Part shown: one piece after another, positions 40,828-53,645 of the stretch | Layout of the letters: every line of letters begins with the position of its first letter | Position numbering within the stretch: the first letter of the stretch is position 1 | From: Antedon mediterranea | Taxonomy: Eukaryota; Echinodermata; Crinoidea; Comatulida; Antedonidae | Length of the DNA stretch: 60,000 nucleotides | NCBI RefSeq assembly: GCF_964355755.1 | Contig: NC_092674.1 | Location: 12,221,001 to 12,281,000, forward strand | Direction: 5' to 3' | Program-made: the position numbers and the translations under genes | The notes under the pieces: model-generated | The model's input: the letters and a program-made list of their open reading frames with translations, nothing else | Database searches by the model: none | Told to the model about the DNA's origin: nothing

Positions 40828-43174
40828 GAACTCGTCACTTTGACGAGTTCGGGTTATCCGCGCAAACGCAACATGCACATACTTTAAACTATATGAACTT
40901 CGACAATTATTATACCATCCTATGACATGAATTAAGAATGTTTACAGTGCTGAATTGTACCTATTTTGTAGCATACAGCATATTAAAGTGTTTACAGAAT
41001 ACACTGTATGTTATATACAGTGTAGCATAGACGAAATTACGAGACCCATCTTTTAAATCCAATTATTAACACGATGACGTCATCAAATTGGCAAAAGATA
41101 ACAATTTTAGAAGATATTTATCTAAATAATTCCATTAATACAAATTTGAAGAATTTTGGGCACGTGAAAGTGAGATGCGCTCGCGTTTAAACGCAATGAA
41201 CTTTTACGCAAGAGATGAAAATATGACTTTTTGAATTTAACTGGCCATATGATGACATCACAACATCTGATTGGCAAAATATTGACATGAATTTGTATCT
41301 ACAATCTAATACCTTCCAGAAAACATTTTAATCATGATTATCACTTTTTATTCTGACGAGCTATAACAGATTGAAATTTTCTGTAAAGATGAAAATAAGT
41401 GACCCACGTTATTTACATTTTAAGACATGATGACGTCCAAAAAATTAAAATATTTTTAACTCATTTGAAAGATAGTTGATTGACGTAGACAATATTAAAA
41501 TCTTGGGGGAAATGGAATACGTATAAGCAATATGCGCTCTGTTGAATGTGATGAGCAATAACGAAAGAGACAAAAATCCTATATTTTACATTCGTGTGGC
41601 CATACGATGACGTCATAACATCCGAGAGGTAAAAATTTTGTATGAATTCATATCTACAAATTATCTTCTTACATAATAAGTTAAAACAATTGGGGGTCAC
41701 CATTGATCCTGATGAGCTATAATAGATTCAAAATAGGCATTATTTTGACAATATTTTATAACTTTTTCAACTAAAACGGGCGCAATTGGTATAAATCAAC
41801 GTGTTCGTATGACGTCATTTTAATTTGCAATGATGTCAATCTTTTTTTAAATGACTAGGAAATGCTGTAAAATCACAATTCAAGAGAAAAAAACATATTT
41901 TTCATGCTCCGTGCGCAACTTGCGCGTAAAATTTTTCGCGTGCGCGGTAATTTTTGACATGCTCAAAATGTCATGATCACCGCAGAAAGTTGATTAGAAA
42001 TTAATTTTGCCCATTTTGAAACTTTAAATGCGCGTGCGCGCGTAACTTCTTGTAAAACATGCCATTTTTAATCCATAGAAAGTTTGCCTTTGATATGACT
42101 TAAATATTCACCAAATGTCAATACAAAATGACTTTCATTTTTAGTCGCGTGGAAGCGACTCTATAGTTCACTATGTCGGTCGGTCGGTCTGTCTGTCTGT
42201 CTGTCGGTCTGTCTGTCTGTCTGTCGGTCCGGTATCACTATGCATTTTATCGCTTTCTGACCTTATCTTGATATCAGTTTAATCTAGCTAGGTCAATTTT
42301 TCACAGTATATTCCTTATGGCCAGGAATCAATGTGGTTATGTTTTCAAGGTGCGCAATAAAAAATTACGCGGTCTACGCACGATTTAACGTTTGTAATCA
42401 TATCTTCACAACCATGAATCACAATTAAATAAAATTTGGTACTCATAAATTTCAGGGCATAAATCATCATATGGCAATACAATTACGTACGTAGCGCATG
42501 TAACGCATGCGTACGCGCGCTTAACATTTTCAAAATTTATTTTCGATGAAATAAGAGTACATTTCAGGCAATTTTAAGCGTTTACAAAATTGCCATGAGT
42601 GCGCATATTTTTGCGCGCGCACTGCGCGTTAAATGTTATTGCGGACTCTTTTTGCCCGATTTCTGTTTTCTTGAATTACTTTTCAACTCGAAATTACGTT
42701 ATACAAGCACGTCGAAAGTGACAGGCTACGCACGTGTAAATAAAAAAAAAATAAATGTTTTTAAACATTTCAACATTTTTACACATGTTCAGTAATTTCG
42801 GTCAGTATAGTTCACTATGTCGGTCGGTCGGTCTCTCTGTCTGTCTGTCTGTCGGTCTGTCTGTCGGTCCGGTATCACTATGCATTGTAGCACGCGACTT
42901 AATGGCTGTTGGCCTTGTTTATCCTATGATCAATCATTGAAATTCATAAAATCGCGCGTAAGTCACGTTGCGCAACTCTGACGTCATTCAAAATATGGAG
43001 GTGCACAACTTCAGATAAATTTCCATATAATGACAAAGTTATACAAAAGATATATTCACAAGCAATAGGGGATATGCTGCTCACAAAAATCAGGGAAAGA
43101 AAGAAGAACAAAGATGATGAGAAAAAAAGATATTTACAATCACATGGGTTATCGTGCAACTAAGTTGCGGATAA
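40828..43174. repeat. Composite GC-richer repeat block with hairpin ends
   Basis: The left edge is the hairpin ACTCGTCACTTTGACGAGT followed by GGGTTATCCGCG. The right edge is an imperfect palindrome GGTTATCGTGCAACT...GCGGATAACC. The inverted GGTTATCCGC words suggest element termini, but no TSD is resolved. The interior has degenerate tandem units, each with a (C/T)GATGACGTCA-type word followed by ...TTGGCAAAA or similar (41075, 41608, 41810), and an embedded AGTCGCGTG element. No ORF. Confidence 0.45.
42143..42899 (+). mobile_element. AGTCGCGTG element, copy B, with duplicated core
   Basis: Ends AGTCGCGTGG (also part of a local hairpin AGTCGCGTGGAAGCGACT) and CACGCGACT. The core TATAGTTCACTATGTCGGTC, a GTCG/GTCT tetranucleotide array and GGTCCGGTATCACTATGCAT occur twice (42172-42245 and 42806-42885), with unrelated sequence between. 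This suggests two nested or tandem copies. Confidence 0.6.
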
Positions 43175-46100
43175 CCAATAATTGTAAGGCTATGTTCACA
43201 ACAGACTATATTAATTAGTGTACAACGCTGATAACAAGATGAAAGTTATAAATTGTAAAGGAAAAAAAGAGAGTTTGAGCAATAGTTATTGTTATAAGTT
43301 TTGTTCTTCATCACACTTCCTGTTACCATCCTAGAAACATGCACACTGAATTGCATCTAACCATTTACACTATAATACAATCAAACATCGTATACTCTAT
43401 CTCTAACAAACATTTCAATCTTAAACTAAAGCCGAAGTGTAGTCATGTCCCGGGACCACACTCTATTAGTCACCACGGATAGATTTTCTTTATCAGTGCT
43501 TCTATGAATGGATGACTTTTGGGAGCAGGAACGCTAGTTAGTAGACCAAACTCAGTACCGTTTTTGATTGCGATCATGTGGGAAATGACCTCACGACATC
43601 TTATGCAAAAACGCAGTGGCGGATATATGGGGTGAATAGGGTGGCTAGCCACCCCCCTTAATTCTAAAAAAAAAAAAATGCAACATACCCGCGACCGTCG
43701 CTAGACGTGGATTCGACGCACCTGACTCTTTTAATTAGGAAGTGTAGGCCTAGAGCTATAGGGTAAGCATTAGTTTAGTGAAAGAGCTAAGAGTTTAATT
43801 ACTATTTATGAATTCAAGAGTTTAAGAAGAAACAAGATTTAAAATCTTCGGAAAATATCCACAACTGAGTTATTTTCAAAACACACGCACTCCTTCTACT
43901 ACCAGCGTCATGTTGTCGATCTAGCTCACGCTCCTTGTGTGAATGCTGACATCATCACTCTACAAAAATTTCAGTTACCTCTCCGTGTGTGCAAGCGTTA
44001 CCGTGGTATATACAAACCTGAGTGGAGTGTAATATCGTGAACTTTTTTCTCGCGTATGAAGGTTTTTTATATAATAATGGTATGCAGTATAAATGATAAA
44101 AATAAAACGAGAAACATGGTGTTCTTTTATTATTTCATAGGCAAAAAATAAACATGAAATGTCTTGTATGTACACAGCGGAAAAAAGTGTGTGGTGTATT
44201 ATGTATATTTATTTAACTACCAGCACTTTGACAGCTATCTTTTTTATTTAATGTCCAAGGTCAAGGTGTACATATAAAAATATTTAATAAAAATAATAAA
44301 AGTCTGTTTCATATGTCTGATTATAACAAGAAGATTAGTTAACATGTTTGTGCCAAACTGTATATTCATGACCACTCTTGATGTGACCGCCAGTAAGCTA
44401 TCTGAGCTAGCCTGTCTGGTTTTGAGCAGTTGATTTTGCTAAAAAAAGGCATAGGTCTGTTTCTAACACTTTTCTGATGATTCTATTCAATCAATGTTTC
44501 TATACTTCCAATAAAATTTAGATACCTGACATAAAAAGTTTAGTTGTTAATTGGCTTTGTGTTTTTATTTCATTACCAAGATTTATAAGAGGCGATCATA
44601 GAGCCTTTTGAGAGTCATCTGTCTAGGTCAGAATTTGCACTTTAGTGGTCGTTAATATTGATCATCTCCCAGGCAGATCATCCACTTACAAGCAACACAT
44701 AACATCTCTGTCAAATGTATCATGGGGCCTAATTTTGTAATACATTTAATGATGGATATGTGAATTTATAAACTTGTTTGGCAATATAAACTTGGGGTAT
44801 GATAAAGGATTTGCTACCTTCATCATTCTCTTATTTGCAAGCATGAATGGTAAAAAAATTCAGGAAGACAGTGTGGGGAAGCATCAATGCTGCAATATTT
44901 TAACATGAAAGCCTTTACTGTATTCCAGTATCTCCTGCTCCCTTTCCCTCTATGTCTATGTTAAACCTGTTTTCCACTACGGCAATATATTTGCGCTAAT
45001 CGAACATTCCAGAGTTCTGATTTTTTGCGCATTTTTTAAATCACAAAAAGTAGATTAAAATATAAATATGTATGTGCATGAGTCAACACTTTTAGATTCA
45101 TGCGAAGAAATAAATTCAATTATTGTAAAATTATACCAAACAAATTAAGTTTGGGAATAAACTCTGTTAGTTCATCATCAGTTTAAAAATGAGAAAACAA
45201 GAGACAAAATCTTATATCATCTCAGCCAATCCAGATTCTACTTTAGAAGATCATACTGTGATATGGTAAATTGAGTGATTTTTAAAAAAAAATTGATTTT
45301 CTTTTTTGTATAGATATATTTTTAGTTAATAATAGTGTTCACAGCCACCATACAGACATTATTAAAGCTTTCATTCATTCATAGGCATTATTTTCATAAT
45401 TAAAATCATTTTTTGAAAGCTTAAACATAACAGCATCATCGATCGGCTTTGTAGGAGACAAGCTGACTGGTGAGAGCTGTCAAGCACTAGATTATATATG
45501 TTTTACACATTGACCAATAATATTCTGAAAGCCTTCGATACTGTTTCGTTACCCTTCCATCAGTGTGTTAATGCATTATTTTGCTAATCCTCTCGATATG
45601 ATGCTAGAGCTTTATTTATAGGGTATAGTAAAGTGCTATACATCCCTATCGCGTACAAAATTGAAAACACTTCATGATGATTGATAAATTCAAAAGGATA
45701 TTTAACATTTATTTCTTTTCAAGCATGTACTAAATATAAAGCAACCTTCCACAAAGTGGGGAAATTTAGCCAGAAATTTATGAAAAGTTTTAGATATTAT
45801 TTATTGATAAATTACTAGTTTAAGTTATACCATTTTTTGAACGAACACCAAGTAAATATATATATTTTTTTCTTTTAAATGCCCACAAGGTGATTTTGTG
45901 ACATCACCAATATATTTATTTTTTTGAAAATCAATAAACATCGTCTGTTGGTATATAGCTATTTGCAAATATTCAATAAATTAATTTTATAATTGAGAAC
46001 ATATCATGCAAACATACAAACTTTAATACAAAGATGCTATAGACACTTGGCAAATACTTCTTCAAGCATTTTGCCAAGTAAATTATTCTAAAAATATGGT

Positions 46101-49049
46101 ACAGTATCATATTAAATTTTATTACAGAATGCAGAGTAGCTAGGGCCTATTATATCTTGTTTTCTTTCCCATTTGATACATATTAAAATTTACCACTGTA
46201 ACAAGCCTCAATAACATTGTTGCATGATGATTTTGTTTTTCTTGCACCTGACTAACTTGATGTTTTACTAGACCTTTTTTACTACTGTATGCCTACCAGC
46301 TGCTTAGATTCTTGAATCATCATTCATTAAGTAACAACTGCTAAGTGGTAGGCTATCTCTACTGGTATTCAATACCCTTGGGAATCTCAGTTCAATTAAC
46401 AACTTGGCAATTTAAAAAATGCCAGCTTAAAAGCCAAATGGAAAATATGGATTAAGTATGGCAACAAACATTGCAAATTACAAAATATGATATGGGAAGC
46501 AGATTACTGTAAACAATGTTAGGTAGTTTACCCCACTAAATTGCTACTAATGCATTCCTTACAATATCCAGAAGTTCACTGCTTAATTTAAGGAAGTATG
46601 GTAAATAAAAGAAATGCTGGTGGCCAGTCTATAATGAACATAGCCTATACTATTTATTGTATTTTTTGTAACTTTTTGCTTGTTTCAGTCTCAAAATGTT
46701 CTTATTCCTGCTGTTATTCTTTACAAATTGTAGTATTTGTAAAAATATTGGTATTCATAATTGTCCTTTTACAATCTTTACTTTTCCTTAAGATAAATTT
46801 TTAAAAAGCTAAAGAAATTATATTATATTTTAGAAAACAGAAAAATGAAAAAATTGTCTGATAGTTAATGATCAGACAATTGAACGTGTTCATAAAACCA
46901 ATTATTTGGTACACATATTGATGATCAACTCAGCTTTTATTTTTATTAAGTTATTGCCAGTTTTACTTTTACCTTGAACTTAATTTCACAGCATTTAAAC
47001 TTTATTGTTAGAAATGCATTTTTAAATGTATACCAGTATAACATACATTGTATTTATTTTTATAATTTGGTTTAGAATAACTTTGTAATGATTACAATAG
47101 GATGTAAAATTCAATATGCTATAAGTGTGTCTGGTAGTTAATTTGTACCAGAAAGTATGGTAACTTCATCATTTATAATTCAAAGAGTAGGAATACATGA
47201 TGCATGAATTGGCGACATTTGAAATGTCTCCACAAAGTTTATGTAATGTACAGTACTACTGTAGTAGTACTATTATTACTCACTTTTCCCTGGTATTTTA
47301 CATCAAATGGCCTAATGATGATAATATCCAATGGCTAAACATTTAGTTTTAGTATTAGATAATCACAAAATGTGTATTTTTATGTTTACGACAAATACTT
47401 TTGGATTTAAAATGATCAAGTATCCTACAAATGAAAGTTTATGAGTGAAAGGAGAGAATGAGTTACTCGACTTAATTAACAAATACAAACATTTGTAAAA
47501 CATAAGTTGCTGCTTCCATTTGGGAGTCGTATTAAAAATGTTGATTTTGATCTTGGTTGTGGAATTCATAGAACAACTTCTTATTTGCACAAAATTTAAA
47601 ATGAAATTGTACAAGGACCATTGTAATAGAATCATTAAATAAAAGTTTTACCATGCAATAAAATGTCGAAGATATGAAATTATCCAATAAAATACCAAGG
47701 ATACATTCAAGTGTGTTAAATATCAGATTAATTTTAATTGTTAATAGGAAATATAAGTACAATGTTTTGAAATACTCCTATGTTTTGACTCCTTGATAAT
47801 CTGTTTAGATATTGCTTTCAATTAACTTCACAGAGTATAGCTTACTACAGATGGATTATGTTAATTCATGAAATGTACTATTTTCAATACGTAATGGACA
47901 TAAATTAATAGCTATCCAATTGATGATTAGTGTAAATTCTCATACATTGATGAATAAATTGAAAATCGAAAAACTAATTTTTGCATAATATACAGTAAAC
48001 AAGTTACTTAATATTCCAAAGTTGGCAAAACTTACTTTCATCAGTATGGTTTTGTTTGCTAAAGTGGTTTTCCACTCAAAATACGGAAGAGATATATTAA
48101 AAACCAGACTTAATTTGTGTATAATTGTGTCAGAATTTTAGCCCTAAGGTGATCAAGATGTTTAGAAAACCTTATTTTGTCAGTTATAATTAAGTAAATC
48201 TTGCGTTTATGATTTTATCAGATGTCCACATCCTTCAACAAAACCTTGCTGACTTACCATTCACTTTCTTCTGTCAAAACACCATAATCATAGACATGTG
48301 TATTTACTGAAAAATTGATGAATTAATTTAAATTATTTTTTATTTATGATTGTTTTGTTCTAATGATGTGTTATGGTAATTTATTTTAAATGATCTGTTA
48401 AGGTATGCAGTATCATATATCAAACTGTTTATGTCATTTAAGCACTTCTTACCAAAGTTGAAGTCAACTTGAACATAGAATCCTATTTTAGCAATAAACA
48501 CACTATGACCAACATGCTTTGATAAGACTGACTGAGAGGCATCAACTGTTGATGACCGGATATTAGGTCTATTTTCATTTGGTAGAAATGTATTTATTAA
48601 TGATCTTTTTAAACACAAAAATAATAGTTTAGAGCCTTGGGTTAGCCCCTATGAAATATTATTTGCCACATGATGTCCTGTTCTTCTTTGTGAGTTGAAT
48701 GAGTAGAATATTTCATGAATTGATTGACTGTTCCATTAAACAAGGCAAAAGTTAGACAGTTAATCATTCAACTTCCCATTATACGTATACAAATCATTTA
48801 CCTAACTATTGTAACTTTATTAATTAATCCACTGCTTCCATTTTGAATATATCAAGAGGGGTTTATGCAGTGACAATTATATTTCACTTTAAATGATATA
48901 TAATAAGTGAAATTTATAGTAAATTCTAAATTTAACCAATCACATAGTAGACTTACTTAGTTATTATGCAATATGTTGTATAATGAATATTTCGTTCTTT
49001 TGTTCTACAATAGATGTCCCAAAAAACATGAAAAATAAAAAATAATTTA

Positions 49050-49320
49050 AAAAAAAAAGACTTTGAATAGGCCATTTTGTAGTTTAAAATAAACTTAATC
49101 ACTTCCATAGAAAAAAAAACTTTAAAAAATAATGTTTGCACTTTATAAATACAAAAAGACAAAATAAACAGTTAAATTCAACCAAAATCCATTTCAGTCA
49201 ATTTGACTATTTTTTGCTTTAAATTACATTTTGTCAGATAAATAATTTGTTTTTCTCTAATTTTCAGTCAAAGTAAATAACTATTATGTAAATGACAGAT
49301 TAGTCACCCATAAATAATAA
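49050..49320. mobile_element. AT-rich MITE-like repeat, copy 2
   Basis: Contains GACTTTGAATAGGCCATTTTG and AGTAAATAACTATTATGTAAATGAC, the same word pair, in inverted relation, as the copies near 25640 and 55190. Boundaries approximate. Confidence 0.4.
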
Positions 49321-49792
49321 TACTGGTATGTTGTGTTTAGCCAGGTGTAATAGTAAAATTAGTATATGGCATGGAATAAATCATAGGTAGATGCAGTTGT
49401 TAGTTTATATGCATACATGGACAAAATGACACTTTTAATAGATTCATTGATGCATAGCTACCTGGGTGCCTGAGATTCTATGGAAATTTTGAAAAACCAT
49501 GTTGTTAAAAAAGTCATAATCCCTCAACTGGGGGTTGTATGAGAAACATTTTTACTGGAAAGTGTTCTTAAAAAGATCACCGTACAGTATATGTAGAAGT
49601 TTGAAACATGATATGTAAAATTCTCATGCAAATTAATAAGCTTTATTTACAGTGTGGTACCTGCCAAGTTAGATGATACTCATTGCCAAATCCTTAAATG
49701 AAACTACATATTAATTATTAATTAATTCATTTTATCTCCCATATTTATTTTTTATTTTCTTACATTTGGTTTTGTTTTTTTTTTTCAATTAG

Positions 49793-49924
49793 GAATGTTT
49801 CATGAGATAGACTTCCTTGTTCGTCCATCAGTTGATTTTCCAGTTGATATGTATTTTGTCATGGACTTGTCACGTTCCATGAGAGATGATTTAGCCACCA
49901 TGAAAAATGTCATTGGAGATCTTG
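49793..49924 (+). CDS. Integrin beta subunit, betaA domain exon with MIDAS
   Basis: 132-nt exon; acceptor TTTTCAATTAG, donor CTTG/GTAAAT, phase 1 at both ends. It reads FHEIDFLVRPSVDFPVDMY and then FVMDLSRSMRDDL. DLSRS supplies the D-x-S-x-S metal ion-dependent adhesion site and the following DD supplies ADMIDAS ligands. The usual integrin text is DLSYSMKDD, so Tyr is replaced by Arg here. This is the start of the ligand-binding von Willebrand A-like domain. Confidence 0.93.
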
Positions 49925-50122
49925 GTAAATTTTGTTTTTCATGCTAATGAACTTGAAATAAGACAAAATAATTATGTACTATTGCACTTAATTTACCAGA
50001 AACTAAATGTAAAAATTAGGTACCATATATTTAAGATTTTTTGTTGTTGAAATACTGGCTTTAGTTTTAAATTAGAAATTTTTGTATTTTAACAATACCA
50101 ATGATTCTTTTTATCTCAATAG

Positions 50123-50219
50123 CTAGAGAAATGGGAACCGTTACGAAGGATCTAAAACTTGGTTTTGCATCATTTGTAGATAAAACAGTCATTCCATATG
50201 TAATATCCTATGCTCTTGA
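50123..50219 (+). CDS. Integrin beta subunit, betaA domain exon
   Basis: 97-nt exon after a 198-nt intron; acceptor ATCTCAATAG, donor GA/GTAAGT, ending in phase 2. It contains LKLGFASFVDKTVIPYV, equivalent to the conserved LGFGSFVDKxVxPF strand of integrin betaA domains. Confidence 0.92.
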
Positions 50220-50679
50220 GTAAGTGTTTTTTTAACCATTTCATACTTATTTTTAAATGATAACAATCTTAATTGATCAGATGTTTATCCTAATTTTGAT
50301 GTAATTGTATTTTATACTAAGTACAATTTTAGTTAATAACAGTTTAAAAACATGCATGTCATTTTTTAATGGAACCAACCAAAACCCACATTACCTGTAA
50401 TTTAGATCACTAACCTGTCTCTAGATCACCAACTTAGGCTAATTGGGTTGAGATGATAATTTAATAACCTTAACCTAGTACCATTTTTCTGTCAAGGACC
50501 TAAACATTATTGCTTTTAATATTTACTTTTAATATTTACTTTATTTTAATTATTATTAGGACCTATAAATTCATAAATGATGACACAAGATCATATCAAT
50601 TTGTTCAATTTAATGCTACACAATTTTTCAATTATTATATCTTTGTATTTTTATTGTTTACTTCTTTGTGTTCAAGTGC

Positions 50680-50806
50680 AGTATATGGAGAGCCGTCTCG
50701 ATAGTGCTTTGCACTCATGGCAATCCTCAGGGTACTGCACCGCTGTCTTGTATGCGTTTTTGTGCCTGAAAATTGAATAAAATAAAATAAAATAAAAAAT
50801 ATCTAT
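50680..50806 (+). mobile_element. LINE 3' tail fragment
   Basis: GCACTCATGGCAATCCTCAG ... GTTTTTGTGCCTGAAAATTG is followed by five AATAA-type pentamers (about 50776-50803), the short-tandem tail typical of LINE 3' ends. No coding relic. Confidence 0.4.
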
Positions 50807-51091
50807 GATTAATCAAACATGCTGATCCCAATTTTTTTTATAAAGAAGCAATGTGTGTGTTTCTGATTTCAGAAAAATTGTAAACATACAGGTACTAAGA
50901 CCTTGATGTAATAAGTTAATATTAATTTGAAAATAATTTGGCCCTAAGGCTTCAATTCCTATGTTTTTACCATGGCAATTAATTGAAGCACTTAATTCTA
51001 TACAAGCAAGCGTCCCTCTTCTAAAAAATGTTTTTGATGAAGTGCAATACTTGAACTACTACTGAGTGCATGTTAACCTAAAATTAATAAT

Positions 51092-51183
51092 AGGGACTTT
51101 ACACATCAGGGCGGAATGCAAAAATGCGACAATTTTGGAGGCGCAGCATATCAGCGTTTCCCGTCCTGCTATGTAAAGTCCCT
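51092..51183. mobile_element. 92-bp MITE with AATAAT flanks
   Basis: TIRs AGGGACTTTACACA and TATGTAAAGTCCCT, flanked by AATAAT on both sides (51086-51091 and 51184-51189). Unusually GC-rich interior for this window. Confidence 0.65.
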
Positions 51184-52266
51184 AATAATGAAACTTTTAA
51201 TCTTTATAGTATGTCTTTTCCCCAACTAGAACTAGGAAATTTAGCAATAAAACCACAATAACAGTAATTTAGACATTACTTTTATTCTCTCCAAACCATC
51301 ACTAGTATTCGAGGTGAATTATTCAACAGGTAAAGTAGACTGGATGCCCGTACTGAATGTAATTGCATTATGATATTATATTCTATTGTAGTTCAATATC
51401 TGTAGGATCTTCACTCATTGCATTTTGCCTTGATTGCATTTGTCATCCTATATCTGCCATTGGTATCTTCATTCTTTGTATTTAAATAGAAATGTTCAGG
51501 TTAAATGAACCTTTACCTTTTATGTTTCCGAAGACAGACACACTATAGTATATTTGCAGTGTATCAACATTGTTATTGTACTGTATAAAGTAATAAAACA
51601 AGTTTTCCAAAAAAGGATTAAAATATGTTGACTATTTTTGGGTTATAACAATATAGGCCTAGGTCTACCAATTGTGTGATTTTCCCATGATGCATTTTGC
51701 TAATAAGACTTATCCTATAATTAATTTACTTTTGCTTGTGAAGTATTGAAGACTTTTCCAATAATGTATTTAATTACCATATGCATGAACCAGCCTCAAC
51801 TAGAATTCATATCACTGGAAATAAAGCTTTTTGAAATACAAAAGTTACTGTAATAAGCTGACCATCAACAAACAAAATAAGCTTAGGATGGTATTAGGTA
51901 AAATATACAATGATTTAAATCACAATAATAAAGGCTTATTATCTTCAACAATATTTACAAATTTAAAATTAAAATTAATATTGAATATTCTTCTACTACT
52001 GACACTTTATGTACTCTTAGGTTAAATATGTCTCTCAAAATTCAAAATATCTTTTGTTTTGGCAATTTTTTTTCACTGCAATCTCTATTTCTTGTAATTT
52101 TTCTAAAAGCAAACACATTGTTCTCCAAGGGTAACATAATGCATGGATAATATCAGTGTATACAAATGAATTTGATGTTGTTTTGAGCATTTATGTTTTG
52201 TGAGATATTTGCTATTGACCCAGGTTGTCACCTTAAATCATTTTTTTTGATAATACACAATTCTAA

Positions 52267-53083
52267 GGGCCTGTTTCTATTGAAAAATAAAAAAAGAACG
52301 GTTTTTTTGGAAACCGGTTTTGGCTGTTGTTTATAAATAAAGATCGCGTTGCAGCTCAATTTTTACTCCCAATAAAACCGGTTCCGTCCATGTGCGTTCG
52401 TTATGAATGACATCATTATATACACCACAATGCAGTTCGTTAGGCGGAAGCGTGATTGGATCGAGGTCATGTTTACTTTTTTTCGCGATCCCCAAGAAAT
52501 AGCATCCATTTCATCATAGAAGGGGGAATTATTACCTGAAACATTATTGTGGTCCTTGGTTAAAGTATAGGTACGTCGCACCCTCTGATATTGTCAAGTT
52601 GAACTCGTCTAGCTTTCACACGCTTTACAATATTCTTAAAAACATGTAGGCCTAGGCCTACGTGAGTCTTTCTTCCGACTCCCGACAAGTCCCCTCATCT
52701 TCTTCCCTTCACATGTTTTTTACGAACCTAAATAAAATACTCACTATCTAGAGAAATAAAAATGACTTAGGCCTAGGTCCTATCGCGCAGGTTTGACTGC
52801 GAGTTGACCGTAATCGTCCCAGTACAGCAGACTGGAGAGTTCAGTTTTTGGGGTCAAATTGAGACCGCAATTGTGTTGCAGCTAAAAATTGCTCCACGGA
52901 AACTGGTTTCAGAACGGTTCTGTGCGATCGAGACCGCAATCAATTGGGGTTTTTGAAACCGTTTTTAAGATCGGTTCTTTTTTTGTGGTTTTTTGTGGGG
53001 ACCCATTTCTGCTGGCAAGAAAAAACATTTCTTGAAAAGAACGGTATTCAAAACCGTATTATCTGCTCTATAGAAACAGGCCC
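52267..53083 (-). mobile_element. Harbinger-like DNA transposon, copy 2 (inverted)
   Basis: 817 bp, the reverse orientation of 22223-23090. Same GGGCCTGTTTCTAT termini and TAA on both sides (52264-52266 and 53084-53086). It carries the same Myb/SANT-like relic on the - strand (52480-52581), with a small deletion after DAISWGSR compared with copy 1. The two copies differ by scattered substitutions and short indels. Confidence 0.82.
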
Positions 53084-53602
53084 TAATTTAGGTGTTTTTT
53101 TTTTTTTTATTTCTGTGGGGGAAACATCATTATGACAATGTTAATGTCAATGTTATACTGCCAAGAAATTTAGTGCAGTGTGAACAACCCTTAATGACAG
53201 AATTACACCAACAAGATATGTTCAACCTATAGACAATTTACCTTCAAGTAATTCCACTAAAATCATCAATGAAAATACATAAATTGTTTAATCCAGAGTA
53301 TTTAAAAAAAAAGCATTATTTAGCCTCTCCTACTTCAGAATTCCAGTCAACACAAAAGCTATGATGAACTTGAATTAAAACTTCTATTTACCATAGTAGA
53401 TAAGGATTATACTGTAACACAATAGTATTGTATGTTTACATAATGTTGAATACAAGAGAATAATTGTATTACCATTCACTTATGAAGGTCTGTGGTATTA
53501 CAATAGTAGTACTGTAGTGCTATGTCTACTCTCAGTGGAACAAATATGCTTGCTCATTTTTAGAACTGATATGCTTGAAAACAAGGCAATATACATGGCT
53601 GC

Positions 53603-53645
53603 AGTCGCGTGCTCAAGTTAGAGTAGAGTTGCGTTGCATGTGACT
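53603..53645 (-). repeat. AGTCGCGTGC element, copy C (short)
   Basis: AGTCGCGTGC ... GCATGTGACT followed by AAAAA, like the copy at 6014-6091 but with most of the core missing. Confidence 0.42.

Larger units (their letters stand above)
40468..49792 (+). other. Integrin beta intron 4 (9.3 kb)
   Basis: Holds the composite repeat 40828-43174. From 43175 to about 49050 it is AT-rich with no recognised element ends or coding matter, then an AT-rich MITE-like copy at about 49050-49320. Confidence 0.75.

Noticed and set aside
43612-43660. CAGTGGCGGATATATGGGG as a hAT 5' terminus
   Set aside because: The start is hAT-like but I could not find a matching complementary end or an 8-bp duplication.
47252-47272. 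Palindrome around GTACTACTGTAGTAGTAC
   Set aside because: Short and isolated, with no partner copy or element context.
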